Source: Vibrio penaeicida
GTDB lineage: Bacteria > Pseudomonadota > Gammaproteobacteria > Enterobacterales > Vibrionaceae
Direction of reading: 5' to 3'
DNA: 64,000 bases
Assembly: GCF_002933855.1 (NCBI RefSeq)
Contig: NZ_BFAQ01000006.1
Coordinates: 1-64,000, forward strand
Part shown: positions 1-8,597 of the stretch, piece by piece
Layout of the letters: each line of letters starts with the position of its first letter
Numbering within the stretch: position 1 is the stretch's first letter
Notes under the pieces: model-generated
Database searches by the model: none
What the model was told of the DNA's origin: nothing
What the model saw: the letters and a program-made list of their open reading frames with translations, nothing else
Position numbers and translations under genes: made by a program

Positions 1-234
1 CATTAATAACGGAACATTATAATAACAATAAATTGACATTAAAAAATAAACCATTGATTTTAAATAATTTAATTTCTCACGCATTACAAATAATATTCTT
101 CAAAAAATAATTATGCGCACATTTGCATATAGACCATATTTTGTAAAAGACATACCGTAATTATCAGCAACAACAAACATAATGTTGGTAAAACAAAAAC
201 ATTAATAACTTGAATATTATTGAAGGTAGATTAA

Positions 235-1971
235 ATGAAACCATCTATGAAAATAGTTAGTTTAGCTATATTAGCGGCGTGCAGTGCCACGGCACACAGT
301 GCTCCAAAATGGACTCAAGCTGAACAAGTATTTAATACTTACGAAGACAACGCATCACTACTACCAGTAGCGGGATATGTTTCTAACTGGGGAGGGTATG
401 AGCGTAGTTTTAATATCAATGACATTGAAGGAAAATACGACAAGTTAGTTTATTCTTTCATGGCGCTTTGTGGGACAGAAATAGGGGACCCAACGATTAC
501 TTCTGCGGTTAAATCCGCGAAGAAAATCTGTGCCGATGGTGGATACCCAGACTTCACAATTGTCTTTACCGACCTATACGCAGATCTTCAGAAAGATCTT
601 GGTGCTGGTAGCGGTAATTGGCACAACGACCTCAACGGTCCTGCTACCTTTGAGTCCGGTCAGAAATACGCGGGCGGTCTAGTTGCAGTTTTACGTGAAA
701 TGAAGAAGCGCGATCCGGGCTTAGAGCTCGCATTTAGTGTAGGTGGCTGGTCGCTATCTGAACCTTTCTCTCGTATGGCAAGTACATTTGAATCTCGTAA
801 AGTGTTTGTCGACAGTGCTGTGAAGTGGTTCACCTTATACCCTATGTTTGATCAGCTCGACATTGACTGGGAATACCCAGGTGGTGCGGGTGCGAGCGAA
901 AACTCATGGTCACCAGACGATGGTAAGAACTACGCACTTCTTATCAAAGAGCTTCGTACTGCTCTAGATGCTGCTGGCATGCAAAACAAGAAAATTGCTA
1001 TCGCTGCGGGCGCTCCTGCGACAAAACTGGACGCTTCAAACATCAAAGCTTTGATAGACAATGGTCTGGATTACGTCCACTTAATGACATACGACTTCAT
1101 GGGTGAATGGCAAGATAAGCTTGCACATCACACAAACTTGTCGGGCGAGTTGTTAAAAACTGACGAAACTTTCCACTCCGCTGAAAAATCAATCGACTAC
1201 ATGATTGACGTGCTTGGCATTCCATCAACAGCGATTCAGATTGGTTACGCAAACTACAGCCGTAACGCAGGCCAAGTGAACCTTCAAAGCGTTTCTCCTC
1301 TGGTTGGCTCGTTTACACCGGGTAATTCAACAAACAAATCTTATGATACTGGCTCTTCAGAGCTTTTTGATTACGCGAATAAACTTGTGAGCTTTAAGAG
1401 CACGGGTGCCGCTGGCATGCAAGGCTATGAGATTTATACCGACATAGACGCAAATGCAGACTTCCTATTCAACAAGAGCACAAAACAGTACGTCAGTATC
1501 GATACACCTCGAACTGTTTACGCAAAAGCCGCGTACGCGAAAAAACGTAATCTGGGTGGTATCTTTAACTGGATGGTCGATCATGATCCTGGTTACCACA
1601 TCAATGCGGCACGTGAAGGCTTAGGCTACAAAGTTACTCAGACGAAATTGGACATGACTAACGTAGTGAATACATGTGGGCTTATTGATGTAAACGGAAA
1701 CAAACTGTCTGATGAAGACTGTAAAATATTAACTGGTGTTAAAGATGGTTCTATAGGTCCAATTGAACCGCCAACAAAGCCAACTGATCCACCGACAAAA
1801 CCAACAGAGCCGCCTGCTGACCTATGGGATGCGACAAAAATTTACCAAACTGGCGATATAGTAACGTTCGAAAATGAAAAATGGAGAGCGCGATACTGGA
1901 CTCAAGGCGGTGAAAACCCGAAAGCGTCATATCAAAAAGATAAGTGGGGTAACTGGGAACCAGTGAAATAA
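235..1971 (+). CDS. Secreted GH18 chitinase with C-terminal chitin-binding domain
   Basis: A 578-aa secreted endochitinase-type protein that would cleave beta-1,4 links in chitin. The first 23 or so residues form a signal peptide ending in AHSA. The GH18 catalytic signature FDQLDIDWEY lies at about residues 205-214, with Glu213 as the expected proton donor, and a downstream MTYDFMGEW stretch matches the substrate-cleft strand of the family. After residue 510 there is a Pro/Thr-rich linker (repeats of EPPTKPTDPP type) and then a CBM5/12-type chitin-binding domain (about 528-578) with the usual ARYWTQG motif. The gene is monocistronic with GAAGGTAG upstream of the ATG and a hairpin terminator just downstream. 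Family assignment is firm; substrate preference cannot be read from sequence. Confidence 0.95.
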   Translation: MKPSMKIVSLAILAACSATAHSAPKWTQAEQVFNTYEDNASLLPVAGYVSNWGGYERSFNINDIEGKYDKLVYSFMALCGTEIGDPTITSAVKSAKKICADGGYPDFTIVFTDLYADLQKDLGAGSGNWHNDLNGPATFESGQKYAGGLVAVLREMKKRDPGLELAFSVGGWSLSEPFSRMASTFESRKVFVDSAVKWFTLYPMFDQLDIDWEYPGGAGASENSWSPDDGKNYALLIKELRTALDAAGMQNKKIAIAAGAPATKLDASNIKALIDNGLDYVHLMTYDFMGEWQDKLAHHTNLSGELLKTDETFHSAEKSIDYMIDVLGIPSTAIQIGYANYSRNAGQVNLQSVSPLVGSFTPGNSTNKSYDTGSSELFDYANKLVSFKSTGAAGMQGYEIYTDIDANADFLFNKSTKQYVSIDTPRTVYAKAAYAKKRNLGGIFNWMVDHDPGYHINAAREGLGYKVTQTKLDMTNVVNTCGLIDVNGNKLSDEDCKILTGVKDGSIGPIEPPTKPTDPPTKPTEPPADLWDATKIYQTGDIVTFENEKWRARYWTQGGENPKASYQKDKWGNWEPVK

Positions 1972-2001
1972 TACCTCTACTTTTCAGTACTCTCTCATTC
2001 G

Positions 2002-2037
2002 ACCCCTGCTCTGGCTAGCCCAGAACAGGGGTTTCCT
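2002..2037 (+). terminator. Rho-independent terminator of the chitinase gene
   Basis: CCCCTGCTCTGG (2003-2014) pairs with CCAGAACAGGGG (2020-2031), one mismatch in a 12-bp stem, loop of five bases, then TTTCCTT. It sits 30 bp after the chitinase stop codon. Confidence 0.8.
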
Positions 2038-2114
2038 TCTCACAGCTCTAGCCGTTGAGTGAATAAATACCGACTCAACCTAGTTGAATCTAGTGATGCT
2101 TTCTAAAGACCCAA

Positions 2115-3116
2115 TCAATAATCAAAAAGCATTTTAAAAAACACGTCTCTTGAAGCTGGTGAGTTATCTCGGTGTGTGGCGTACTCTACGTGAGCCTCCA
2201 CGGGCGCGGTGGGTGATAGTTTGATGCTCCAAAGAGCGTTAAGTTGGTTTGGTACCACGGAATACCGCACATCAATAATGCGCAGCTTGTCTATAGGGTC
2301 TTGAGCAATATACCCATTAGAAAACCAGTGAAAACGTTCGATGTCTTTGGCTTGCTGCGAATTGGGGTCGAGCCATGGAAAATCTCGGCTTATATTTAAC
2401 TTTTTAGTGGATTCGCCGGGATAGGTTTTCACTGATGTACCTACTCTTATAGCATCCACGTAGAAATGGTCCTCGGTCTCATAGACCACTTTCCAAAGTA
2501 AAAGATTCGCGAAGCTCGGTTTGGCTTCCAGCTTAATCGGCGTGTGTTGTCTCTCTTTCGCCAATTGCCACCCTGCTTCTTCAGCTCTGTCTCTTTGAAC
2601 CATTCCTAATGTGAGATAGATAAGCGCCCAAAGAAACGCGATACGAGCGAACAAAGGGGTCCGCTTCAGCGCGGCAAATACAAGTAACACCAATATTGGA
2701 AGAGTAAATGCAGGGTCGATTATGGATACCGTATTCCACGCAAAACGTGCATTGCTAAGCGGCCAAAACAGTTGTGTTCCATAACTGGTGCACGCATCCA
2801 GCAGCGCATGAGTGCCATAACCTAATGCGCAAAAAAGCCAACTTTGTTTAAATGAAAGCTCGCGCCTTTTTGCGATGAGCGGATGTAAAACCAAGGCACA
2901 GATTAAGCTTCCAATTGGGATAAACAGGAGAGAATGAGTAAACTGACGATGGAATTCCAAATACAACAGTGGGTCTGTTGATGAACGGATGAGCACATCC
3001 AAATCGGGAGCCATTCCTGCAAGCAACCCTAAAACCCCAGCGACAACCACATTTTGTTTTTTGCTCACCGACTGAGGCAAGGAAGCGCCTAGTAAGCCCT
3101 GTGTTAATGGATCCAT
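2115..3116 (-). CDS. YdjM-family inner-membrane protein (putative metal-dependent hydrolase)
   Basis: A 333-aa protein of the YdjM/DUF457 family of membrane-bound predicted metal-dependent hydrolases. The N-terminus MDPLTQGLLGAS, the APDLDVL acidic motif near residue 37 and the FHRQFTHSLLF motif near residue 56 are the family hallmarks; the conserved Asp and His residues are the presumed metal ligands. Four or more hydrophobic segments occupy residues 20-175. The C-terminal 150 residues are soluble and probably periplasmic. E. coli YdjM is SOS-regulated, but I see no clear LexA box here. The gene is convergent with the chitinase gene and appears monocistronic. The biochemical role of this family is not established. 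Confidence 0.8.
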   Translation of the reverse strand: MDPLTQGLLGASLPQSVSKKQNVVVAGVLGLLAGMAPDLDVLIRSSTDPLLYLEFHRQFTHSLLFIPIGSLICALVLHPLIAKRRELSFKQSWLFCALGYGTHALLDACTSYGTQLFWPLSNARFAWNTVSIIDPAFTLPILVLLVFAALKRTPLFARIAFLWALIYLTLGMVQRDRAEEAGWQLAKERQHTPIKLEAKPSFANLLLWKVVYETEDHFYVDAIRVGTSVKTYPGESTKKLNISRDFPWLDPNSQQAKDIERFHWFSNGYIAQDPIDKLRIIDVRYSVVPNQLNALWSIKLSPTAPVEAHVEYATHRDNSPASRDVFFKMLFDY

Positions 3117-3307
3117 ATATGACTCTCGAATTGGATAGTTCTAAAACTTATAGCTCTGAAAATAATGATTCTGAGATTGAATGATGAAAGCTGGAGACTC
3201 ATGGTGCACTGAACTAACAAAAAGAACGTTCATTTTAGTGTAAAAGGGAATAAATCAGTTAGCTAGTCAGGGAATAAATAGATGTGGGGTAAGGTAGTTT
3301 CTGGTAT

Positions 3308-4186
3308 TTAGCATGCTCCAAGTTTCGTTGGGTTTCGCTGAGCATATATATTCGCGATTTTCTCATCAATAACTTGAAAGCACAGAATGGTTGCGACTTT
3401 GTCATCTTCGATAATTTTCAAACCGGTTTCTCCATTAACATGGCACTGTTCAATATGCCATAAGTTAGCGCTCTTCCCGATTATCACCTCAAGCTTGGCA
3501 AAAAAGTGACCGATGGATGAATCCCCTATCATTGTGCGATAGATTGCTTTTACGTGGCCTCCTGAGTCTGTATACATTCGTGCTTCTTCATTGAGCAACG
3601 AAATCAAGCCAGACAAATCCTGTTGTTCAATTGCTTGGTGGAACTGTTCAACAAGCTGATTGTGAATACTCTGGTCGATAGAATAAGGTGTTTGATCTTG
3701 ATGCAATTTAACTCTAGCTCTAGTGGCGATTTTTCTAGTGTTATCGATACTTTTTCCTATCACATTTGCCACAAAATCAAATTTTTGCTCAAAGACATCG
3801 TGAAGAATAAAAGTAGCACGCTCTACTGGATTGAGTTTTTCCAACGCAAACATAAGTGCGATTGAAATACTGTCATTTTGTTCGTGGTTTTCGTCAGGTC
3901 CACGATAGCTATCAACCGCCATCGGTTCGGGTATCCAGGCTCCTACATATTCTACTTTAGCGTGATGAGAAGATTTGAGCTTGTTTAACGATAAACGACT
4001 CGTAACTTTCATTAACCAAGCCTGTGGATTCTCGATAACCGTTATATCCGTTGCTGTCCATTTGAGATACGTATCTTGAACAATGTCACTAGCATCCGCT
4101 GCAGACCCTAAAATCCGGTAAGACAGACCCAACAACTTGGGTCTAAGAAGTTCGAAGATCTCTATATGATTGTTTTTCAAACTCAA
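3308..4186 (-). CDS. ECF41/SigJ-type RNA polymerase sigma factor with SnoaL-like tail
   Basis: A 292-aa extracytoplasmic-function sigma factor. Region sigma2 (about residues 10-75, ...ILGSAADASDIVQDTYLKW...) and sigma4 (about 105-165) are followed by a C-terminal SnoaL/NTF2-like extension of about 120 residues with the motif YTDSGGHVKA. That extension is typical of the ECF41 group, where it takes the place of an anti-sigma factor and modulates activity. ECF41 genes usually sit next to an oxidoreductase or similar enzyme they control, and here an azoreductase-like gene lies 31 bp upstream on the same strand. The start is TTG. The TTG two codons in (first base 4180) has a better-spaced GAGG and may be the true start. 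Confidence 0.9.
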   Translation of the reverse strand: MSLKNNHIEIFELLRPKLLGLSYRILGSAADASDIVQDTYLKWTATDITVIENPQAWLMKVTSRLSLNKLKSSHHAKVEYVGAWIPEPMAVDSYRGPDENHEQNDSISIALMFALEKLNPVERATFILHDVFEQKFDFVANVIGKSIDNTRKIATRARVKLHQDQTPYSIDQSIHNQLVEQFHQAIEQQDLSGLISLLNEEARMYTDSGGHVKAIYRTMIGDSSIGHFFAKLEVIIGKSANLWHIEQCHVNGETGLKIIEDDKVATILCFQVIDEKIANIYAQRNPTKLGAC

Positions 4187-4217
4187 TCCCTCTACATAGA
4201 AGAGTTCTGCAACGCCA

Positions 4218-4766
4218 CTAGCCCCTAATAAGCTTCGGAGTTTCAGTTACTGTTTTGGTGTAAGCGATGCGAACAACATCAAAAATACCTATCGATCCAA
4301 ATACAGCCTTAAGATATTCCGTGGAGTAATCAATTTTATACCCATCTTCGGGCTCGCATGAGCCTCTAGAAATACATAAAGTCAGCTTTTTCCCCTGTAG
4401 CCTTCCGACCATTGCACCATCAGCCCAATCAAATGTGGCCCCCGAGCGTACGATATGATCAATATAAGCCTTTAAAGTCGACGGAATACACATATTGTAC
4501 AATGGCGCTCCGATTACAATTTCAGTTGCCAATAATAATTCTTGAATTAGTTGGTCTGAACGCGAGTTTGTTTCTCCAAGTTGAGTATAAAAGCGTTCAT
4601 ATTCAGGCTGGGTCAAATGCGGAATCGGATTCGTCGCCAAGCAGCGGTAAATCACTTTACCCTCTGGATTTCGGGTCAACCACTTATCTTGGTAATCTTG
4701 AGTAAGCTCACGTGAGTAAGAGCCATCCAATCTTAGGCTAGTATCAATTCGTAGTAGGGTTGTCAT
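4218..4766 (-). CDS. FMN-dependent NADH azoreductase-like flavodoxin-fold protein
   Basis: A 182-aa AzoR/NQO-type flavodoxin-fold oxidoreductase, expected to bind FMN and reduce quinones or azo compounds with NAD(P)H. The N-terminal LLRIDTSLRLDGSYSREL stretch is the FMN phosphate-binding region, GAPLYNMCIPSTLKAYID near residue 90 is the conserved flavin loop, and CISRGSCEPEDGY near 130 is the family glycine-rich loop. It is slightly short compared with E. coli AzoR (about 200 aa), with a truncated C-terminus. It is probably co-transcribed with the ECF41 sigma factor, 31 bp away. ECF41 regulons usually consist of just such a neighbouring enzyme, so this gene is the likely target. The natural substrate is unknown. 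Confidence 0.85.
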   Translation of the reverse strand: MTTLLRIDTSLRLDGSYSRELTQDYQDKWLTRNPEGKVIYRCLATNPIPHLTQPEYERFYTQLGETNSRSDQLIQELLLATEIVIGAPLYNMCIPSTLKAYIDHIVRSGATFDWADGAMVGRLQGKKLTLCISRGSCEPEDGYKIDYSTEYLKAVFGSIGIFDVVRIAYTKTVTETPKLIRG

Positions 4767-4840
4767 AATGTCTCCTCTTTGCGTTTATAACTAGACAATG
4801 CAAAGAGCCCAAAAGTGACAAACCAGATAAAATAAACAAA

Positions 4841-4873
4841 AAGCCCCGAAGACCTATTCGATCTTCGAGGCTT
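4841..4873 (-). terminator. Terminator of the 43-aa small gene
   Basis: AAGCCCCGAAGA (4841-4852) and TCTTCGAGGCTT (4862-4873) form a 12-bp stem with one mismatch. Read on the minus strand the hairpin is followed by CTTTTTGTTT. It lies about 50 bp after the stop of the small gene at 4924-5055, and also flanks the azoreductase promoter. Confidence 0.75.
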
Positions 4874-4923
4874 TTCAAATAAATGTGTCGCAATGGAATG
4901 GCGAATGTCTTAACCGCGTTGGG

Positions 4924-5055
4924 TTAGATCGCTTCTTCTTGAGCTTGCTTCACTAATGCCTGACGTTGAGCTTCTTTTTCGCATGACGCGTTATTATTGT
5001 TTTTGCTTTCATTTTCCAATTCACTTGGAACGAATACATAGTACTTATTGAACAT
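4924..5055 (-). CDS. Small hypothetical protein, 43 aa
   Basis: A 43-aa reading frame that starts MFNKYYVFVPSELEN and ends in a charged helical tail rich in Gln, Glu and Ala (EAQRQALVKQAQEEAI). A GAGG lies 7 bases before the ATG, and a strong intrinsic terminator follows about 50 bp after the stop, so this looks like a complete small transcription unit. I do not recognise a domain. The hydrophilic composition with one Cys and no signal peptide suggests a cytoplasmic protein. The next element upstream is the MITE at 5223-5488. Short conserved proteins with this kind of start occur in Vibrio as far as I remember, but I cannot verify that here. Confidence 0.6.
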   Translation of the reverse strand: MFNKYYVFVPSELENESKNNNNASCEKEAQRQALVKQAQEEAI

Positions 5056-5222
5056 CTTGAACCTCAAACTGCATGAATCATTACGCTCGATATCATTCAC
5101 CTTACGTAATCAAGCCGCAGATATTAATGACTTCATGCTCAATATTCAATCAGATTTATGTAATATTTTGTCAGAAATCGCGTTCGAGAAGAGCTTCAGG
5201 AAGTAGATCCCAAAATGGGGGA

Positions 5223-5488
5223 TATACCCAAGTGACCTCAAGGTACAGGATTCAGAGCCTCATATTCTGTTTCAATTCAAGGACAAGAACGCAGCGGAAT
5301 GACGAGTCCTTTCCAAGTTCTTAGACGATGAAGTGGGGCAGAATATGGGCTCCCAAGGGCGAGTTTAACTGACTTTCATACTGCGTTATCGATTCTTGAT
5401 TTAGAACCACTAGATCTACCAATCGATGCCTTTCCTGAAAGCCAGTTAACTCTCGCTGAACCTAGCATCTTGAGGTTACTTGGGTATA
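5223..5488. mobile_element. 266-bp MITE-like element, copy 1
   Basis: The element is bounded by 20-bp imperfect terminal inverted repeats: TATACCCAAGTGACCTCAAG on the left and the reverse complement of TATACCCAAGTAACCTCAAG on the right (one mismatch). It shows extended similarity to the copy at 56503-56783, including the shared blocks AATGACGAGTCCTTTCCAAG, CTCCCAAGGGCGAGTTT and TTGATTTAGAACCACTAGAT. It has no transposase and no credible gene; small open frames inside are chance. TA occurs at both flanks, consistent with a TA target duplication. The right end lies inside the last codons of the LysE gene and provides its stop codon. Confidence 0.8.
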
Positions 5489-6078
5489 TAGATAGTTTCA
5501 AACCCTAAACTGAATGCCACCGCAGCAAGTAACCATGCCAAGATTCGGTTGAAAACTGAAAACACGTTAGGGTTTTTGAGCTTGTGACCTAAAACTTCTC
5601 CGAGTATGGAGTAAGATGTTGGGGCTCCGAATGCCAAAACGGCAAGAATACCCGACCAAAGCACCGCATCCATGCCTACAATACCGTTCGCCGGAAATTG
5701 CACCGCCGCAACAGGTAAAACCACAGCTGGTGCCTTAGGGTTGAGCAGTTGAATGAATAACCCATCTTTAAAGCTCAGTATCTTCTCGGATTTATCGCCG
5801 ACACTGAGTGAGCTCACGTCGCTGATATATAACTTCCATGCGATATACAAAATGTAGCTGCATCCTATCAAAGCAACATAGGGTAGCCATTGAGTAGAAA
5901 TTAACGCTTTTCCAGCCCAACTGATTGATACAAATAAGATAAACATAGCCATACCGACTCCGGCAAAAAAACCAAGGTATCGTTTTGTATTGCTTTGCAG
6001 ACCACCGTTTAAGCCCAGTAAGTTCACAGGTCCAGGCGTGTACATAACCCCTATGGCGTAGGCGAAGATTTCTAGCAT
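5476..6078 (-). CDS. LysE/RhtB-family amino-acid exporter
   Basis: A 200-aa inner-membrane protein with about six hydrophobic segments. The N-terminal YTPGPVNLLGLNGG matches the conserved TPGP motif of the LysE/RhtB/threonine-efflux superfamily. Such proteins export amino acids or related metabolites in exchange for protons. The gene lies 48 bp downstream of an AraC-type regulator on the same strand, a common regulator-exporter pair. The last residues YIPK and the stop codon are encoded by the inverted-repeat end of the MITE at 5223-5488, so the original C-terminus may have been replaced. The substrate cannot be inferred. Confidence 0.88.
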   Translation of the reverse strand: MLEIFAYAIGVMYTPGPVNLLGLNGGLQSNTKRYLGFFAGVGMAMFILFVSISWAGKALISTQWLPYVALIGCSYILYIAWKLYISDVSSLSVGDKSEKILSFKDGLFIQLLNPKAPAVVLPVAAVQFPANGIVGMDAVLWSGILAVLAFGAPTSYSILGEVLGHKLKNPNVFSVFNRILAWLLAAVAFSLGFETIYIPK

Positions 6079-6126
6079 CGATTTATACTCTTGAGTGCTT
6101 GTATTGATTAAAGCGAATGTATTTAA

Positions 6127-6963
6127 TTAGGAGAGGCGCTGCTTTTGGTATTGTGCAGGGGTCATCCCATAGACTCGTTTAAACCTACGATTAAAATGAC
6201 TGCTGTCGGAAAACCCAGCAATGTGGGCTATATCGGTCGCGGTTTGCCCTGATTCCAGCGATTTTCGAGCGAGATTCACGCGGCAACTTAAAACATATTG
6301 ATGTGGTGTGATCCCGTATTGCGCTTTGAATGCTCGTATCAAATGATATTTAGACATACTGGCAGCAACGCTGATGTCATCAACAGAAATGTCTAACGCA
6401 GCATGTTCATGTATGAAGTCTTTTGCGCGCTTTACGAGCGACTCTTTTCGGTTGCCATCACTAGTCAGTATTGGAGAATTGCCACTCAAGCGAGCAATGG
6501 AATGTGCCATTTCCAATAGACCGGCATCATATTCGACTTTGGATACGGATTCTGAATGAATCCATTGTGACATTGTGATCACTTGCTGGCGAAATACACC
6601 GTCGTCCATGAGCGTTTTTTCGACTCTTACATTTGAAGGTTGACTCACCCCTACTGTTTGGAAATAGGGTTCCAATTGGCTCGGGTGAACATACAACATG
6701 ATGTATTCGAGATCGTCCGAGCCGCCAGATCGCCCATCGTGTACGTCTTCTGGGTTGAATACAATCACTCCACCCGCAGGGCTTTGGTGGAATTGAGTTC
6801 GGCAAAAAAAGTCTTGTCGCCCTTTTAAGGTCACACCAAACGAGTATTCTTCGTGAGCATGTTTGTCGTAGGTAAAATCACTCATGTTTGCTGTGAGTAA
6901 CAATAACCCCTCAATGCTCTGATTCCCTTGGTAATGGAATTGATTTTTGTCTTGCATGGTCAA
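6127..6963 (-). CDS. AraC-family transcriptional regulator
   Basis: A 278-aa regulator with an N-terminal cupin-like sensory domain (AraC_binding; HAHEEYSFGVTLKGRQDFFCR near residues 36-57 and an FNPEDVHDG motif) and a C-terminal double helix-turn-helix domain (about 185-278: DISVDDISVAASMSKYHLIR, then ATDIAHIAGFSDSSHFNRRF and the closing GMTPAQYQ). This arrangement is typical of AraC regulators that control a neighbouring LysE-type exporter, and the exporter gene follows 48 bp downstream on the same strand. It probably senses the exported compound. The MTMQ start is supported by a purine-rich stretch upstream, though a start at the second Met is possible. Confidence 0.9.
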   Translation of the reverse strand: MTMQDKNQFHYQGNQSIEGLLLLTANMSDFTYDKHAHEEYSFGVTLKGRQDFFCRTQFHQSPAGGVIVFNPEDVHDGRSGGSDDLEYIMLYVHPSQLEPYFQTVGVSQPSNVRVEKTLMDDGVFRQQVITMSQWIHSESVSKVEYDAGLLEMAHSIARLSGNSPILTSDGNRKESLVKRAKDFIHEHAALDISVDDISVAASMSKYHLIRAFKAQYGITPHQYVLSCRVNLARKSLESGQTATDIAHIAGFSDSSHFNRRFKRVYGMTPAQYQKQRLS

Positions 6964-7081
6964 TTTCCGATTCGTCCTGAATGAGTTAAGAATAGGGCAT
7001 CAAAGAGCACTGAGATTGAACAAAATTGCTCGTTTGCGTATTAGATAGTAACGATACTGTACTCCAATTTCTCTGGGTAAC

Positions 7082-7108
7082 AAAAAAGGGTGCCAATTGG
7101 CACCCTTT
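7082..7108 (-). terminator. Terminator of the zwf-pgl-gnd operon
   Basis: A perfect 10-bp stem, AAAGGGTGCC and GGCACCCTTT with an AATT loop (7085-7108), followed on the minus strand by TTTTTTG. It lies 20 bp after the gnd stop codon. Confidence 0.9.
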
Positions 7109-7128
7109 GAATTTGGATTACGAGGTAA

Positions 7129-8577
7129 TTACACGTCGTAAGTTGTAGAAGCAGTGTCGCCGCCTGTACCTGTCCAGTTCGTGTGGAAGAATTCACCACG
7201 CTCACGGTCGATACGCTCGTAAGTGTGAGCACCAAAGTAGTCACGCTGAGCTTGAAGCAGGTTAGCTGGTAGACGTGCAGTTGTGTAACCGTCTAGGAAA
7301 GATAGCGCAGAAATCGTACATGGCATTGGGATACCAGACTCTAGAGATTTCGCTGCTACTTTACGCCATGCTGCTAGGCTGTTTTGTAGGATGTTTTTGA
7401 AGTACTCGTCAGAACCTAGGAACGCGATGTCTGGGTTTGCTTCGTACGCATCACGGATGTTACCTAGAAATGCGCTGCGGATGATACAACCACCACGCCA
7501 CATTAGTGCTACGTTACCGTAGTTTAGATCCCAACCGTTTTCGTTCGACGCTTCACGCATAAGCATGAAACCTTGAGCGTAAGAGATGATCTTTGAAGCC
7601 AGTAGAGCTTGACGAAGTGCGTCAACCCACTCTTTCTTGTCGCCTTCAACTGGAGCGATAGTCTTACCGAACAGTTTTTCAGCTTCAACACGTTGGTCTT
7701 TCAGTGCAGACAGGCAACGAGAGAATACAGACTCAGAGATAAGCGTTAGAGGAATACCTAAGTCTAGTGCGTTGATACCCGTCCACTTACCAGTACCTTT
7801 CTGACCGGCTGTGTCTAGGATCTTCTCAACAAGAGCTTCACCGTCTTCATCTTTGTAGCCAAGGATGTCAGCTGTGATTTCAACTAGGTAGCTGTCTAGC
7901 TCAGTCTTGTTCCAATCAGCAAATACAGCTTGCATTTCGTCAGCTGAAAGACCAAGACCGTCTTTCATGAACTGGTATGCTTCAGTGATAAGCTGCATGT
8001 CACCGTATTCGATACCGTTGTGTACCATCTTAACGAAGTGACCCGCACCATCGTTACCAACCCAGTCACAGCAAGGCTCACCAGCGTCAGTTTTTGCAGA
8101 GATACCTTGGAAGATTGGCTTAACCGCTTCCCAAGCTTCAGGCGCGCCGCCTGGCATGATTGAAGGACCAAAGCGAGCACCTTCTTCACCACCAGATACA
8201 CCAGTACCGATGAAGTGGATACCTTTCTCGCGACAATGCGCTACACGACGGTTTGTATCTGGGTAGTTAGTATTACCACCATCGATGATGATGTCGCCTT
8301 CGTCTAGAAGTGGGATTAGGTTTTCGATGAACGTGTCTACAACGTCACCAGCACGAACCATAAGCATCACTTTACGCGGCGCTTCTAGCTTCTCTACTAG
8401 CTCTTCTAGAGAGTATGCACCAACAATGTTTGTGCCTTTCGCCGGGCCTTCTAGGAACTCGTCTACCTTCGCAGCAGTACGGTTGTGAGCAACCACTTTA
8501 AAACCGTGGTCGTTCATGTTTAGGATAAGGTTCTGGCCCATTACTGCTAGGCCAATAACACCGATATCACCTTTCAT
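7129..8577 (-). CDS. gnd: 6-phosphogluconate dehydrogenase, decarboxylating
   Basis: A 482-aa cytosolic enzyme that oxidises and decarboxylates 6-phosphogluconate to ribulose 5-phosphate with NADP, the third step of the oxidative pentose-phosphate route. The N-terminal Rossmann segment MKGDIGVIGLAVMGQNL, the substrate-binding GTGVSGGEEGARFGPSIMPGG region near residue 127 and the KMVHNGIEYGDMQ active-site helix near residue 183 (Lys183-type base) are all intact, as is the C-terminal RIDRERGEFFHTNWTG tail. It is full length for the family. It is the last gene of zwf-pgl-gnd, 20 bp behind pgl, and ends at a strong terminator. Confidence 0.97.
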   Translation of the reverse strand: MKGDIGVIGLAVMGQNLILNMNDHGFKVVAHNRTAAKVDEFLEGPAKGTNIVGAYSLEELVEKLEAPRKVMLMVRAGDVVDTFIENLIPLLDEGDIIIDGGNTNYPDTNRRVAHCREKGIHFIGTGVSGGEEGARFGPSIMPGGAPEAWEAVKPIFQGISAKTDAGEPCCDWVGNDGAGHFVKMVHNGIEYGDMQLITEAYQFMKDGLGLSADEMQAVFADWNKTELDSYLVEITADILGYKDEDGEALVEKILDTAGQKGTGKWTGINALDLGIPLTLISESVFSRCLSALKDQRVEAEKLFGKTIAPVEGDKKEWVDALRQALLASKIISYAQGFMLMREASNENGWDLNYGNVALMWRGGCIIRSAFLGNIRDAYEANPDIAFLGSDEYFKNILQNSLAAWRKVAAKSLESGIPMPCTISALSFLDGYTTARLPANLLQAQRDYFGAHTYERIDRERGEFFHTNWTGTGGDTASTTYDV

Positions 8578-8597
8578 TATTCATCTCCATTAATCGA

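Noticed and set aside
5073..5324. Open frame overlapping the left end of the MITE
   Set aside because: It runs across the MITE boundary into repeat DNA and has no ribosome-binding site or domain; chance frame.
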